From Acidobacteriaceae bacterium (GTDB lineage Bacteria > Acidobacteriota > Terriglobia > Terriglobales > Acidobacteriaceae), in contig JASHNS010000027.1 of assembly GCA_030041515.1 (NCBI GenBank), positions 1-64,000 of the forward strand: a stretch of 64,000 bases of DNA, read 5' to 3'. Under the pieces are notes generated by a model. The model saw only the letters and a program-made list of their open reading frames with translations. It was not told where the DNA came from and made no database searches. A program made the position numbers and the translations under genes. Below, in pieces: positions 53,909 to 63,359 of this stretch (positions are counted from its first letter, which is position 1; every line of letters begins with the position of its first letter).

Positions 53909-54955
53909 ATGGCGCTCACCCGGGACCAGGCTCTCGAGTACTTTCGCTCCGACGATCTGATCGGCCTCGGCATGGAGGCGGACGCCGTGCGCCGCCGGCT
54001 GCATCCCGAAGGCGTGGTCACCTACATCATCGATCGCAATATCAACTACACCAATTTCTGCACAGAGTACTGCACCTTCTGCGCCTTTTACCGCCCGCTT
54101 AAAGGCAAGCTCGCCAGCGAGGGCTACATTCTCGATTTCGAGACGATCTACCAGAAGATCGCCGAGACCCTGGAGATGGGGGGAACCGGCGTGCTCATGC
54201 AGGGCGGCCTGCATCCCGATCTGAAAATCGACTGGTTCGAGCGCCTTCTGCGCGGCATCAAGCAGCGCTTCCCGAAGATCTGGCTGCACTGCTTCTCGGC
54301 TTCGGAAATCCTGGCCATCGCCGAGTACAGCGATCTGACCGTCCGCGAGACCATCGAGCGCCTGCGCGACGCCGGCCTCGACTCCATCCCCGGCGGTGGT
54401 GCGGAGATTCTCGACGACGACGTGCGCCAGCGTATCGCGCGCCTCAAGTGTTCGACCGGCGAATGGGTCCTGGTGCATCGCACCGCGCATCAGCTTGGCA
54501 TGAGGACCACGGCAACCATGATGTTCGGCGTCGGCGAGACCCTGGAGCAGCGCGTCAACCATTTCGACGTGATCCGCCGCCTCCAGGACGAAACCGGTGG
54601 GTTCACAGCCTTCATCCCCTGGAGCTTCCAGCCCAGGCACACCGCCCTCGGCGGACGCGGATGGGAAGAAGCGACCGCAGTGGATTACCTGAAGGTCCTT
54701 GCGATTTCGCGTCTCTACCTCGACAATATCGAGAACGTGCAGTCGAGCTGGGTGACGCAGGGACTCAAGGTGCTCCAGATGGGCCTGCGCTTCGGTGGCA
54801 ACGATGTCGGCTCGGTGATGCTGGAGGAAAACGTCGTGCGCGCCGCGGGCACGGCGAACTGCACCACGGAAGAAGAGCTGCGCCGCGTTATCCGCGACGC
54901 CGGCTTCCGCCCCGCCCAGCGCGACACGCTGTACCGCACGATGTTCCTGAACTAG
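53909..54955 (+). CDS. mqnC: cyclic dehypoxanthinyl futalosine synthase MqnC
   Basis: The product is 348 residues, radical SAM. The cluster motif is CTEYCTFCAF (CxxxCxxC), followed by GGTGVLMQGGLHPDLKIDWF, DSIPGGGAEILDDDVRQRI and FIPWSFQPRHTAL. This is the MqnC enzyme that cyclises dehypoxanthinyl futalosine in the futalosine route to menaquinone. ATG 53909 is chosen because residues upstream lack similarity to the family; no strong ribosome site. Other mqn genes are not in the window. Confidence 0.95.
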   Translation: MALTRDQALEYFRSDDLIGLGMEADAVRRRLHPEGVVTYIIDRNINYTNFCTEYCTFCAFYRPLKGKLASEGYILDFETIYQKIAETLEMGGTGVLMQGGLHPDLKIDWFERLLRGIKQRFPKIWLHCFSASEILAIAEYSDLTVRETIERLRDAGLDSIPGGGAEILDDDVRQRIARLKCSTGEWVLVHRTAHQLGMRTTATMMFGVGETLEQRVNHFDVIRRLQDETGGFTAFIPWSFQPRHTALGGRGWEEATAVDYLKVLAISRLYLDNIENVQSSWVTQGLKVLQMGLRFGGNDVGSVMLEENVVRAAGTANCTTEEELRRVIRDAGFRPAQRDTLYRTMFLN

Positions 54956-55016
54956 CGATGACGGGATACGGATTACGGGTTACGCGAAGCGCTGTTCGGT
55001 TCGGAGGAAGCCCACG

Positions 55017-55325
55017 ATGCCCTGGTATGACTACCTCGCCGCATTCTTTGCCGGGATGTTTCTCGCAAATGTGGTTCCCCATTTCGTCCACGGCGTCTCC
55101 GGCGACCCGTTTCCCACTCCATTTGCCAGGCCGCCAGGCCGCGGACTCTCCTCGCCGACGGTGAACGTCCTCTGGGCGCTGCTGAATCTCGTGATCGGTT
55201 ATATTCTGCTGCGTGCCGGGCACGTCTCCCGCGCGAACCACGCGTCTCTCGGCGTCTTCTTCGCTGGGGTCGTATTGCTCAGCATCCAGCTCAGCATATC
55301 CTTCCAGAAAAAGCAGCCTCGATAG
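55017..55325 (+). CDS. small membrane protein, unrecognised
   Basis: The product is 102 residues, start ATG 55017 with GGAGGAAG eight bases upstream. Three hydrophobic stretches: YLAAFFAGMFLANVVPHFVH, VLWALLNLVIGYILL and LGVFFAGVVLLSIQLSISF. A short conserved-looking loop HGVSGDPFPTPFA sits between the first two. Function unknown. Follows mqnC by 61 bp on the same strand; converges on the GH3 gene. Confidence 0.75.
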   Translation: MPWYDYLAAFFAGMFLANVVPHFVHGVSGDPFPTPFARPPGRGLSSPTVNVLWALLNLVIGYILLRAGHVSRANHASLGVFFAGVVLLSIQLSISFQKKQPR

Positions 55326-55330
55326 AGAGG

Positions 55331-57976
55331 TCACGGCACCTGCAAATCCTGCGTCAGCGGCGTGTGCTCCGAGGAATCACCGATATAAACGACGAAGCGG
55401 CCAGGATCCACCTGCCAGTTGTTCTTCGCGTCGCTCCAGTAGGCGAATGATCGGCGATCGAGCGCGAGCGTGACGTGCTTCGTCTCGCCCGGCGCCAGCC
55501 GAACTTTGGCGAAGCCCTTCAGTTCCTTTGTGGGGCGCTTCACTTTCGCCGAAGGATCGCCAACGTACAGCTGCGCCACATCCGCGCCTTTCCGGCTTCC
55601 GGTGTTCGTTACATCGAAAGACACCGTGTAGGCAGGGCTGGCCGCGGAGTTGTCAGCGGAGGGCGCGATGGCGATGTGCGAGAACGAGAACGTGGTGTAC
55701 GAAAGCCCGAAGCCGAAGGGGAAGAGCGGCTGGATGTCGTTCGTCGTGTAGTAGCGGTAGCCGAGGAATACGCCTTCGCTATAGGTGACGTGGGGCGTAC
55801 GGCACGGATGATAGTAGTCGTAGCCGAGGAAAACGCCTTCAGAGTAGGGACACTTCGCTTTTTCTGCCGCTGTGGGCGGGGCGGGGTAGTAGCTGTCGTG
55901 CACAGGATTCTGCTCCCATGACTTCGCCAGACTAATCGGCAAATGACCTTCAGGATCGTGCTCGCCGCTCAGGATCTCCGCGAGAGCGCGGCCGCCTTCC
56001 TGGCCCGGATACCAGTTATGCAGCAGCACCGGCACGTCGGTGAGCCAGCGGTGCATATCCACGTTGCCCCCGGCGGTGATGGTCACGATGGTATGCGGAT
56101 TGGCATGCGCGACCGACTCGATCAGCTGGTCCTGGCCAAAGGGCAGAACGTACGTGCGGTCGAAGCCTTCGCTTTCTTCTGTGGGGTCATAACCTACCGA
56201 GACGACAGCCACATCCGCCATGGCGGCAATGCGTTTGGCTTCGGGTGTCACGAGGTCGCTGACCGCGCGGATGCCCAGACTGATCCGCGGATAGGTGGAC
56301 TGAGTCCAGTAGTCAAGCTGAACTGAGGCGAGCTGCCCAGCCGTAAGGGGAACCTCCGCGTAGAGCGGGCCTTGTCCTTCGCGTGAGGGCTGCACCAGCA
56401 CCGTCTTTCCATTCACCATCAGCTTGTACGCATCACCGCCATCGGCGTGGACGAGAAAAAGATAGTCGCCGGTGGTGGTGGGCTGGTATTGCGCCGTGTA
56501 GCGGACGCTGTGCTCGCTCGGCTTGCCCATCGAAGGCCCAGGGTAGGCCAGGATGTGCGAGACGTGGAAGACACGCGGCGTTCCCTGGAAGTTGGGATTG
56601 TCGAACGACTCCACTTTCACTTCCTGTCCCATCCACGTATTCCGATCGGGCTGGCCACTGGAGTTATAGAAGTTGGTCTGCTGGAACATGTCGTCTTCCG
56701 TGGGCAGACCCCGCGCGTAGAGAACCTTCACTTTCCCCGCAAAGGCGTCCGAGATCCCCGTCATGAAGCTCACCGGCGAGTACGCTTCGACCTGGGAGCT
56801 TCCGCCGCCGCCCGGCACGGCCGGCCACGCATCGGGGCCGAGTACGGCAATGGTGTGGACCTTCGCCATATCGAGCGGAAGCAGATGGTCATCGTTCTTG
56901 AGCAGCGTGATGCTTTCGAGCGCTTCCTGCAGTGCTACCCGGCGGCCGAGCTGACTATATTTGGCGATCGATGGCTCGAGCTGGTCGGCATTGTCATTCG
57001 TCACGAATCCGAAGCGGATCGCTTCGCGGAAAATGCGTCGGACTTTCTGGTCGATCGTGGTGACAGAAACCTGGCCGGACTGGACGGCCGGAGTCAGGTT
57101 CTCCGGGTTCATGAATCGGCCGCTGGGCATTTCGAGGTCGAGCCCGCCATTCGCCGCGCCGACGGCGGAGTAGGTCGCATCCCAGTCCGACATCAGGATG
57201 CCGTGGAAATGCCAGTCCTTGCGGAGAATGTCGATATTGAGGTGCTTGTTCTCGGTAGCGTGAACACCGTTAACGAGGTTATACGAGTCCATGATGGCGC
57301 CGACGTGGCCCTGTTTCACGGCGGCTTCAAAAGCGGGGAGATAGATTTCGCGCAGCGTGCGCTCGTCCATGTCCGCACTCAGATTGTGCCGATTGAACTC
57401 CTCGTTGTTGGCGTCGAAGTGCTTGACCGTGGCGATCACGCCCTGGCTCTGCACGCCCAGGATGTATTGAGCAGCGATTTGTCCGGCAAGGAAAGGATCT
57501 TCGCCAAGGAATTCGAAATTGCGGCCGTCAGGGGCGGCGCGATAGATATTCACGCCGGGGCCGAGGAGGAAGTTCACGCCCCGTGCCCCCGCGTCGTCCC
57601 CGATCGAAACGCCCATCTGGTGCGCAAGCTCGGGATCCCATGAAGCGGCCAGCGCGATGCCGCCGGCATACGCTGTGTCCGGTCCCCAGGTGCGAACGCC
57701 TTCGGGGCCGTCGCTCATCTTGAGCCTCGGAAAGCCCGCCGAGGGTTCGGCCCGGATGAACATGCTGTCCACACCGCCGATCAGGTCGAGCTTCTGCTCG
57801 AGACTCATTTTGGCGATCATTGTGTCGATTTGGTGCTCGATGGCGGGACTGTCGGGAGCAGGCCCGTGAAGTTCCGGCGACGACGATTGAGCGGCGAGGG
57901 GAAGCGCGTAAAGAGCGCAGACAAGATATGCAGCAACAAGACTGAATGAACGGCGCAAGGATTCGCTCCTGGGCAA
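55331..57976 (-). CDS. glycoside hydrolase family 3 beta-glucosidase with PA14 insert
   Basis: The product is 881 residues. Signal peptide (VAAYLVCALYALPLAAQ), GH3 N-domain with catalytic nucleophile Asp264 in ILMSDWDATYSAV, GH3 C-domain with GPDAWPAVPGGGGSSQVEAY, a PA14-like carbohydrate-binding insert (YTAQYQPTTTGDYLFLVHAD), the acid/base region PTEESEGFDRTYVL, and a fibronectin-III-like end (NTGSRKGADVAQLYVGDPSA). Hydrolyses beta-glucosides outside the cytoplasm. A 21-residue near-repeat (YSEGVFLGYDYY/YSEGVFLGYRYY) is an internal duplication. Confidence 0.95.
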   Translation of the reverse strand: MPRSESLRRSFSLVAAYLVCALYALPLAAQSSSPELHGPAPDSPAIEHQIDTMIAKMSLEQKLDLIGGVDSMFIRAEPSAGFPRLKMSDGPEGVRTWGPDTAYAGGIALAASWDPELAHQMGVSIGDDAGARGVNFLLGPGVNIYRAAPDGRNFEFLGEDPFLAGQIAAQYILGVQSQGVIATVKHFDANNEEFNRHNLSADMDERTLREIYLPAFEAAVKQGHVGAIMDSYNLVNGVHATENKHLNIDILRKDWHFHGILMSDWDATYSAVGAANGGLDLEMPSGRFMNPENLTPAVQSGQVSVTTIDQKVRRIFREAIRFGFVTNDNADQLEPSIAKYSQLGRRVALQEALESITLLKNDDHLLPLDMAKVHTIAVLGPDAWPAVPGGGGSSQVEAYSPVSFMTGISDAFAGKVKVLYARGLPTEDDMFQQTNFYNSSGQPDRNTWMGQEVKVESFDNPNFQGTPRVFHVSHILAYPGPSMGKPSEHSVRYTAQYQPTTTGDYLFLVHADGGDAYKLMVNGKTVLVQPSREGQGPLYAEVPLTAGQLASVQLDYWTQSTYPRISLGIRAVSDLVTPEAKRIAAMADVAVVSVGYDPTEESEGFDRTYVLPFGQDQLIESVAHANPHTIVTITAGGNVDMHRWLTDVPVLLHNWYPGQEGGRALAEILSGEHDPEGHLPISLAKSWEQNPVHDSYYPAPPTAAEKAKCPYSEGVFLGYDYYHPCRTPHVTYSEGVFLGYRYYTTNDIQPLFPFGFGLSYTTFSFSHIAIAPSADNSAASPAYTVSFDVTNTGSRKGADVAQLYVGDPSAKVKRPTKELKGFAKVRLAPGETKHVTLALDRRSFAYWSDAKNNWQVDPGRFVVYIGDSSEHTPLTQDLQVP

Positions 57977-58176
57977 CGTTTACCAGAGTCGCAGGTGCCT
58001 GCGCGGTTTGTAAAGCGCCGGGTGAAGCGGAAAGGATACTTCCGTTCGGGAGATCGCTGGTTATGCGAGTAATCTGAGGACTGTCTGGAGCGGAGAGGCT
58101 GGTGCGTGCGTGCTGCGCGCCTGCGCCGCTCCTGTACAATCGCGCGTGGTTTGAACGGCGAGGACCCAACGGAACG

Positions 58177-59091
58177 ATGGCATATTTTCTGGGCGTGGAT
58201 GCAGGCGGGACCAAAGCGGAGTTTGTGCTGGGCGATGAAACGCGTGAGCTGGGCCGCGCGCGCATGGGCACTCTCAAACGGATGAAGACCAATGCGGAAA
58301 CCGCGGAGGCGAATCTGCGAAGCGGATTGGGAGCGCTCGAGGAAGCTACCGGAGTCTCGGCGCGCGCCGTTGCCCGGACCTGCGTGGGCACAGCGGGTGA
58401 GACCGTTCCCCTGGTGACGGATTGGCTGCGCGAGGCTTTTGCCCGGCACGTGGGCGGGGAGTTGCTGATCCTCGGAGACGTCGAAATTGCGCTGGATTCT
58501 GTCTTTGCTGGCGGCCGCGGCGTGCTGGTGCTGGCAGGCACCGGCTCCAACGTCGCGGGAAGGACCGCCGCCGGCAAGGTGTTGCGCGCCGGTGGATGGG
58601 GTCCGGCTCTTGCGGATCAGGGCTCGGGACATTTTCTGGGGCTGGAAGGATTACGACGCGGATTTTTGGCGCGCGACGAGGAGCGCTCGACTGGATTGCT
58701 GGAGGCTGCGCGGAAGTTCTGGGAGCTCGGTTCGGTGGAGGCTCTGGTGGAGTACGCGAACGCCAATCCGGCTCCGGATTTTTCGCCTTTGGCGCCGGGG
58801 GTGGTTGCGCTGGCGGAACAAGGCGATGCCGTGGCGCGGGAAGTGATCGAGCAGGGAGGGCGCGACCTGGCAATGCTGGCCGGGTTGGTAATCGAACGGA
58901 TGCGGATCCTGGAGGGCGGCGCCTTCGAGGTTCCCGCCGTCGCCGTCGCGGGGAGCATTCTGGATCGAGTCGCTCGCCTGCGGGACGCCATGAAGCTCGC
59001 TCTGGCCGCGCGATATCCCGGGATTACGCTGCTGGAGAAGCCGGCAGATCCCGCAGCGGGAGCATTGTGGAGGGCGAGGCAAGATTGCTAG
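58177..59091 (+). CDS. BadF/BadG-type ATPase, N-acetylglucosamine kinase-like
   Basis: The product is 304 residues from ATG 58177. ASKHA fold: phosphate 1 motif LGVDAGGTKAEFVLGD, connecting/phosphate 2 VLAGTGSNVAGRTAAGKVLR, and ADQGSGHFLGLEGLRRGFLA, with adenosine motif AVAGSILDRV. Members phosphorylate amino sugars such as GlcNAc. It follows a divergent GH3 gene, so it might act on sugars released by that enzyme, but this is inference. Its stop codon overlaps the convergent stop at 59088. Confidence 0.9.
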   Translation: MAYFLGVDAGGTKAEFVLGDETRELGRARMGTLKRMKTNAETAEANLRSGLGALEEATGVSARAVARTCVGTAGETVPLVTDWLREAFARHVGGELLILGDVEIALDSVFAGGRGVLVLAGTGSNVAGRTAAGKVLRAGGWGPALADQGSGHFLGLEGLRRGFLARDEERSTGLLEAARKFWELGSVEALVEYANANPAPDFSPLAPGVVALAEQGDAVAREVIEQGGRDLAMLAGLVIERMRILEGGAFEVPAVAVAGSILDRVARLRDAMKLALAARYPGITLLEKPADPAAGALWRARQDC

Positions 59092-59624
59092 TTCGTCGTG
59101 TTGCGCGGCTTGAAGTGGAGTCGCGGCTGGTTCCAGGGCGTGCGGCGCGGCAGCCAGCGGTGCACGTGGGCGCAGTAGTGCTCGTACTCTGCGCCGAATT
59201 TGCGGCGTAGAGTCGGTTCTTCATAAAAACAGACGAAGAGATGCGTTGCCAGCCAGGCGCAGGCCGCATAGACAAGAACACCGGGGCTCGCAAAGAGCAC
59301 TCCTTCTCCCAGAAGGAACAGGAGCACAGAAACATACATTGGGTTGCGAACGTAGCGGTAGAGGCCAGTGACGACAAGGAACTGCGGGGGCAGAGGCGGC
59401 GCGGGCGTGCCGTAGCCTTCCCAGACGAAGCGGCGGAAAGAATCGAGTACGACGATCGCGCCAATGGCCATCAGACCCGCGCTCGCGTAACGAAGGGGAA
59501 TTGGATCCCAGCGCGCGGGAGCGATGCGCCAGCTGGTCATGAGCCAGGGGACAAACCCGACGACGATGCCGGGCACAACCAGAAGGAAGACCGCGGTAAC
59601 GAGGGACGCGCTGGATCGTCTCAT
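59088..59624 (-). CDS. isoprenylcysteine carboxyl methyltransferase-like membrane protein
   Basis: About 178 residues from ATG 59624. Four to five hydrophobic helices (LVTAVFLLVVPGIVVGF, LLFLLGEGVLFASPGVLVYA...). The ICMT/PEMT signature is LVVTGLYRYVRNPMYVSVLL and, near the end, EEPTLRRKFGAEYEHYCAHV HRWLPR. This SAM-dependent methyltransferase-type family (methyltransferase or NnrU-like) is common in bacteria; acceptor unknown. Longer in-frame extension upstream is antisense to the DUF192 gene and rejected. Confidence 0.88.
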   Translation of the reverse strand: MRRSSASLVTAVFLLVVPGIVVGFVPWLMTSWRIAPARWDPIPLRYASAGLMAIGAIVVLDSFRRFVWEGYGTPAPPLPPQFLVVTGLYRYVRNPMYVSVLLFLLGEGVLFASPGVLVYAACAWLATHLFVCFYEEPTLRRKFGAEYEHYCAHVHRWLPRRTPWNQPRLHFKPRNTTN

Positions 59625-59732
59625 GAGGACGCCCCCTGGCTGCCGAAGCCGGCAGGCAAAGCCGCGGCGGAGCCGCCTTTTGCGCCGGAACGGCAACTGC
59701 GAAGAGAATAGACCCGAGAGGATCGGTCCGAA

Positions 59733-60227
59733 ATGAAAAAGCTTCTGGCGACGGTGGTTGTTTTCGCAGGGATGGTGGGCCTTGTGGCGCTGCGCCTTCC
59801 AGCGCAGGAGCCGGTGATTCCGTATGCGCCGCCGCGACCCGCGAATACGCTCGTGATGCTGCCCGATGGATCCACCGTCCACGTCGAGCTGGCCACGACG
59901 GAAGCGCAGAGAGAGTATGGCCTGATGGAGCGCACCCACCTCGCGCAGGGGCGGGGCATGCTGTTTGTTCATCAGCATCTGGCCGACCACGGCTACTGGA
60001 TGTATCACTGCAAAATCGGGCTCGACATCGTCTGGATGGATGCGAGCCACCAGATCGTCGAGATGAGCCCGAACACGCCTCCCTGCCGCGGCAAGGCGGC
60101 AACGTGTCCGACCTACGGCGGACATGAACCGTCGAAGTATGTGCTGGAGCTGCCGGTGGGATCGATTGCTCTGCACCACTTGAAGGTGGGGCAGCGGATC
60201 GATTTCAATCTGGGCAGCAATCAATAG
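59733..60227 (+). CDS. exported DUF192 protein
   Basis: The product is 164 residues with an N-terminal signal (LLATVVVFAGMVGLVAL) and the DUF192 domain: LATTEAQREYGLMERTHLAQ GRGMLF, YWMYHCKIGLDIVWMDASHQ and YVLELPVGSIALHHLKVGQR. Unlike the first DUF192 gene at 11774 it is secreted and carries paired Cys residues (CRGKAATCP). Unknown function. GAGAGGA precedes the ATG; divergent from the ICMT-like gene. Confidence 0.9.
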   Translation: MKKLLATVVVFAGMVGLVALRLPAQEPVIPYAPPRPANTLVMLPDGSTVHVELATTEAQREYGLMERTHLAQGRGMLFVHQHLADHGYWMYHCKIGLDIVWMDASHQIVEMSPNTPPCRGKAATCPTYGGHEPSKYVLELPVGSIALHHLKVGQRIDFNLGSNQ

Positions 60228-60266
60228 TCCGAGTTGTGGAAGAGCTCCCCGGGGAGCGGAGTGGCG

Positions 60267-62063
60267 CTACCGCTTCTTCTTTTTGTGGTCCTTCTTCAGC
60301 GGCTTTGAGGGCTTCGCGGGCCGCTTTACGGCAGGCTTCGCGGCCTTTTTCTTCGAGATTGGTTTCGCAGCCGGTTTGGCGGCCTTCTTTGCGGGTGGCG
60401 CAGGAGCCCTGGGCTTCGGCACTCGTTTGGTCGCCGCCTTCGTCTCCGGTTTCGTTACTTTGGCCGCAGGTTTCCCTTCAACTTTGGCCGCGGTCTTCGG
60501 CTGCGCCTTCGCCGACGCCCTGGCCTCAGGCCTGGCGCTGGGCTTTGCCTCCGACACTGGAGCTTTGCCCGCAACCCTGGGAGCCTCTTTCGCGGCTTTG
60601 CCAGGGCCGCCCTTGCCGGCTGCCTTGGGCGCAGGCGGCAGTTTCTCCGCATACTCCCGCTCTGCCTCCTCGTCCTCATCTTCGTGCTCGTCGTCGGCAC
60701 TGCGGGGAAGATCCAGGTCTTCTTCCTCCTCCTCGATTTTGGGCTCAGCACGGCGTCGCGTGCGGCGAATAACGACCGGCGGGGGCGGAGCCGGTGGTGA
60801 GAACGGCTGCAGGAAGGCGCGAATCTCCTCGTCGGTCTGCAGCTTCGAGTCCATGAACTGGTAGAACAGCGCTTCCGCGACGTTGCCGTAATCCGGCAGG
60901 TCCGGCGTGATGCGCATCTCGGCCATCAGGGCAACCGGAATTTTTTGCCGTGCTTCCGGCCAGACGTTGAAAAAATTATTGAATTTCTCGCGGACCTGCG
61001 CGTTCTTTGAGGAAAACGCCAGCCACAGCACCGCCTCCGGCGAATAGCTGGTCAGCAGTTTCCAGGTGGAAGAGGGTGTGCTCGCCCCTTTACCCAATAG
61101 CTCTTTGGCGAAATCCTTTGCCGATTTTTCCAGGCCGTTCCACTGTTCCACGAAGCCATGGCGCGGGAAAGCACGCTTCAGAGAGGCAATATCCTTGGGC
61201 GGCATCTTCGCCGTCAGCAACTCCATGTGCCCCGCCGAAGTGTCTGCATGCACGCCCAGCATGAGGAGGCGCACGTAAATACGGGTCAGCTCTTCCAGGC
61301 CCTTCACGTCGGCTTTCGCAGCGGTCCAGGAAGGACACAGCGCCTTCATCCACCCCTCAGCTTCCAGCGTTCGAAGCACTTTCAGAGGATCTTCCTCGTG
61401 CGCGATCTCTTCCAGTTCGTACCCGCGCAGGTACGGAGAGATCTGGTCGATAATCCCCTCGGCTTTGGCGTTCTCGTAACGCTGCCTGGTGCGCGCCTCC
61501 ATCTCCCATCCGGTGCGCACAGCCAGCCGAATCGCGCGAATCATCCGCGAAGGATCCTCCAGGAACCCGTAATTGCTGGCGAGACGCAAATGGCGCAACT
61601 CAATGTCGGCAAAGCCATTCAGCGGGTCAAGCAGCAGCCCCCACGAACCCTCGTTCAGCGAAATGGCCATGGCATTGGCCGTGAAGTCGCGGCGCCGCAG
61701 GTCCTCAAGGATAGGCGCCCAGTGGTAAACCGGCTTCCCCGGCTTCGGGTATTCCTCACTCCGGCAGCTGGAAACTTCCACGCGCACCGAGCCAGGGAAC
61801 CAGAAAAAGAGCGTCCGCGAAGGCTCGTGCTCTCCCCACGAGACTGCGCCAGCTTTCTCCAGCACTTTCTTTAACTTGAGGGCGTTACCCTGAACGGAAA
61901 AATCAAGGTCGCGGACGGGAAACCCGCTCGTGAGGTCCCGCACCGCGCCGCCGGCCAAAAACAAAGGCATGCCGGCATTACGGGCGGCATCACGTACAAG
62001 GCGGAGGGCGTTTTGCTGTGCGGCGGAAAGGCGATTTTCGAGAAGATAGTTATAGTCGGGCAT
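60267..62063 (-). CDS. CCA-adding/poly(A) polymerase-family nucleotidyltransferase with histone-like C-terminal tail
   Basis: The product is 598 residues. The head and neck domains are FLAGGAVRDLTSGFPVRDLD F (GGAVRD and catalytic DLD), LRRRDFTANAMAI (motif B) and YELEEIAHEEDPLKVLRTLE. This is the class II tRNA CCA-transferase / poly(A) polymerase family, acting on RNA 3' ends. The fold ends near residue 425. It is followed by an acidic run (about 440-468) and then about 125 residues of Lys/Ala/Pro repeats (AAKPAAKPISKKKAAKP), like histone H1 or AlgP tails. The tail is one continuous frame with no break. Confidence 0.9.
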   Translation of the reverse strand: MPDYNYLLENRLSAAQQNALRLVRDAARNAGMPLFLAGGAVRDLTSGFPVRDLDFSVQGNALKLKKVLEKAGAVSWGEHEPSRTLFFWFPGSVRVEVSSCRSEEYPKPGKPVYHWAPILEDLRRRDFTANAMAISLNEGSWGLLLDPLNGFADIELRHLRLASNYGFLEDPSRMIRAIRLAVRTGWEMEARTRQRYENAKAEGIIDQISPYLRGYELEEIAHEEDPLKVLRTLEAEGWMKALCPSWTAAKADVKGLEELTRIYVRLLMLGVHADTSAGHMELLTAKMPPKDIASLKRAFPRHGFVEQWNGLEKSAKDFAKELLGKGASTPSSTWKLLTSYSPEAVLWLAFSSKNAQVREKFNNFFNVWPEARQKIPVALMAEMRITPDLPDYGNVAEALFYQFMDSKLQTDEEIRAFLQPFSPPAPPPPVVIRRTRRRAEPKIEEEEEDLDLPRSADDEHEDEDEEAEREYAEKLPPAPKAAGKGGPGKAAKEAPRVAGKAPVSEAKPSARPEARASAKAQPKTAAKVEGKPAAKVTKPETKAATKRVPKPRAPAPPAKKAAKPAAKPISKKKAAKPAVKRPAKPSKPLKKDHKKKKR

Positions 62064-62302
62064 TGTGCTGATACAGCTACAGGTCCTTCGGCGCGATTCG
62101 CCTCCGTTGCCCGGGACGACTCCTAATTGCTTGAAGATACAGCCACTTACCGGACAGAGGAGCTGTAATCCGAACTAACAATGTAACATAATGAACGCGT
62201 GCGTTACCAGCGCGTCTGCACAATTTTCGATGCGCGCGAACGCGGATGTGCAACAATCCTTGTTTCTTTTCCCAGGATCTCCTGGGAAACCCCGGGGAAG
62301 CC

Positions 62303-62836
62303 ATGGCATCGAGCCGAAAAAAGGCAATCTTCCGCAAGCTGTCGCGCGACTGGCTGGCGGGCTACCTGCCTGCGGGAGATTTCGTCCACGGCGGCCGCGT
62401 CGAGATGCTCGATTTGGAAGGCAAGGTCGTGTCGCTGGACACCGACGATCTGAAGTGGATCTGCTACGTCCGCGACTTTAACTCCGGGGAACTGAACAAT
62501 CCGGAACGGCTCATTCGAAAAACTTTCGCCGGGCGGCCACGCGGCGATGGATTGTTCCTGCGCGTACGCCTGAAGGACGGTGACCTGGTCGAGGGTCTGG
62601 CAGCCAACGATGCCAGCCTCATCGCCAGCGAAGGTCTGTTTCTCACCCCTCCCGATCTGCGGTCGAATACCCAGCGCATCTGGATTCCGCGAGCCGCCGT
62701 GGAGGAACTGGAAGTGGCGGCCGTGATTGGCGGCAGGAAAAAGGCGGAGGCCCAGGCGCCTGCGCCGGCAGAAGCGGCGCAGGAGGAGCTGTTCGGGGTT
62801 GGCGCCGAGACCCTCCACCCCAAAATGGTTCACTGA
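62303..62836 (+). CDS. conserved-looking soluble protein, unrecognised
   Basis: About 177 residues from ATG 62303 with GGGGAAG upstream. KAIFRKLSRDWLAGYLPAGD, GGRVEMLDLEGKVVSLDTDD LKWICYVRDF, PERLIRKTFAGRPRGDGLFL and LFLTPPDLRSNTQRIWIPRA suggest two small beta-rich domains. It resembles proteins common in Acidobacteria whose function is not known. The tail is Ala/Glu-rich. No signal peptide or enzyme motif. Confidence 0.75.
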   Translation: MASSRKKAIFRKLSRDWLAGYLPAGDFVHGGRVEMLDLEGKVVSLDTDDLKWICYVRDFNSGELNNPERLIRKTFAGRPRGDGLFLRVRLKDGDLVEGLAANDASLIASEGLFLTPPDLRSNTQRIWIPRAAVEELEVAAVIGGRKKAEAQAPAPAEAAQEELFGVGAETLHPKMVH

Positions 62837-62853
62837 AGATCGCGCCAGGACCC

Positions 62854-63339
62854 TCACCGATTCAGCCGGACGATCTCTTCGTTGAGCACCGCGGCAAAGG
62901 CGACCCAGCAGCCATACGGTACGAAACATGCCGCGGCAACGCCGTCCACCTTCCGGACACACCGAATGTAATCGAGAATCAGTGCCTCGAGAAGAACCAC
63001 GTCGGCCAGCGCGACCGCTGGGTTCTGTTTTCCGAAGAAGAGGTGGGTCCACTCAGCGTTGAAAAAAAGCTGCAGAGCCCAGAGACCCAGAGAGCGCGTG
63101 CGCTCCGGCGAGGATTGCGCCCGGAAGGTGCGCCAGCCAGAAACAGTCATCAGCGCGTAGAGAACGGTCCACACAGGTGCGAAGACGGCATTGGGCGGGT
63201 TGAAGGGCGGCTTGCGTAGTTTTCGGTACCAGGTTTTGGTTTTTGGATTTCCTGGGTTATAGCGAGATCCGAACCACGCGGCGGCGGCGACCGCGCCGGC
63301 GAAGCCAGGCAGCAGGATCCATGAGGGCCTGGAATTCAT
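62854..63339 (-). CDS. TspO/MBR family membrane protein
   Basis: The product is 161 residues with five hydrophobic helices. Family motifs: [28 protein letters not shown] near the N-terminus and [20 protein letters not shown] in the middle, then a final helix [20 protein letters not shown]. TspO binds tetrapyrroles and regulates their handling or degradation in bacteria. Gene is complete. Convergent with the unrecognised gene at 62303. Confidence 0.93.
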   Translation of the reverse strand: MNSRPSWILLPGFAGAVAAAAWFGSRYNPGNPKTKTWYRKLRKPPFNPPNAVFAPVWTVLYALMTVSGWRTFRAQSSPERTRSLGLWALQLFFNAEWTHLFFGKQNPAVALADVVLLEALILDYIRCVRKVDGVAAACFVPYGCWVAFAAVLNEEIVRLNR

Positions 63340-63359
63340 CTGAAGACTCCCATAGTGAG

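Noticed and set aside
53729-54640. N-terminal extension of the DUF481-like frame
   Set aside because: This part lies antisense to mqnC; the true start with ribosome site is at 53728.
60283-60864. 193-codon plus frame rich in Phe/Ala/Gly
   Set aside because: Mirror image of the Lys/Ala/Pro tail of the CCA-family gene; composition explained by the opposite strand.
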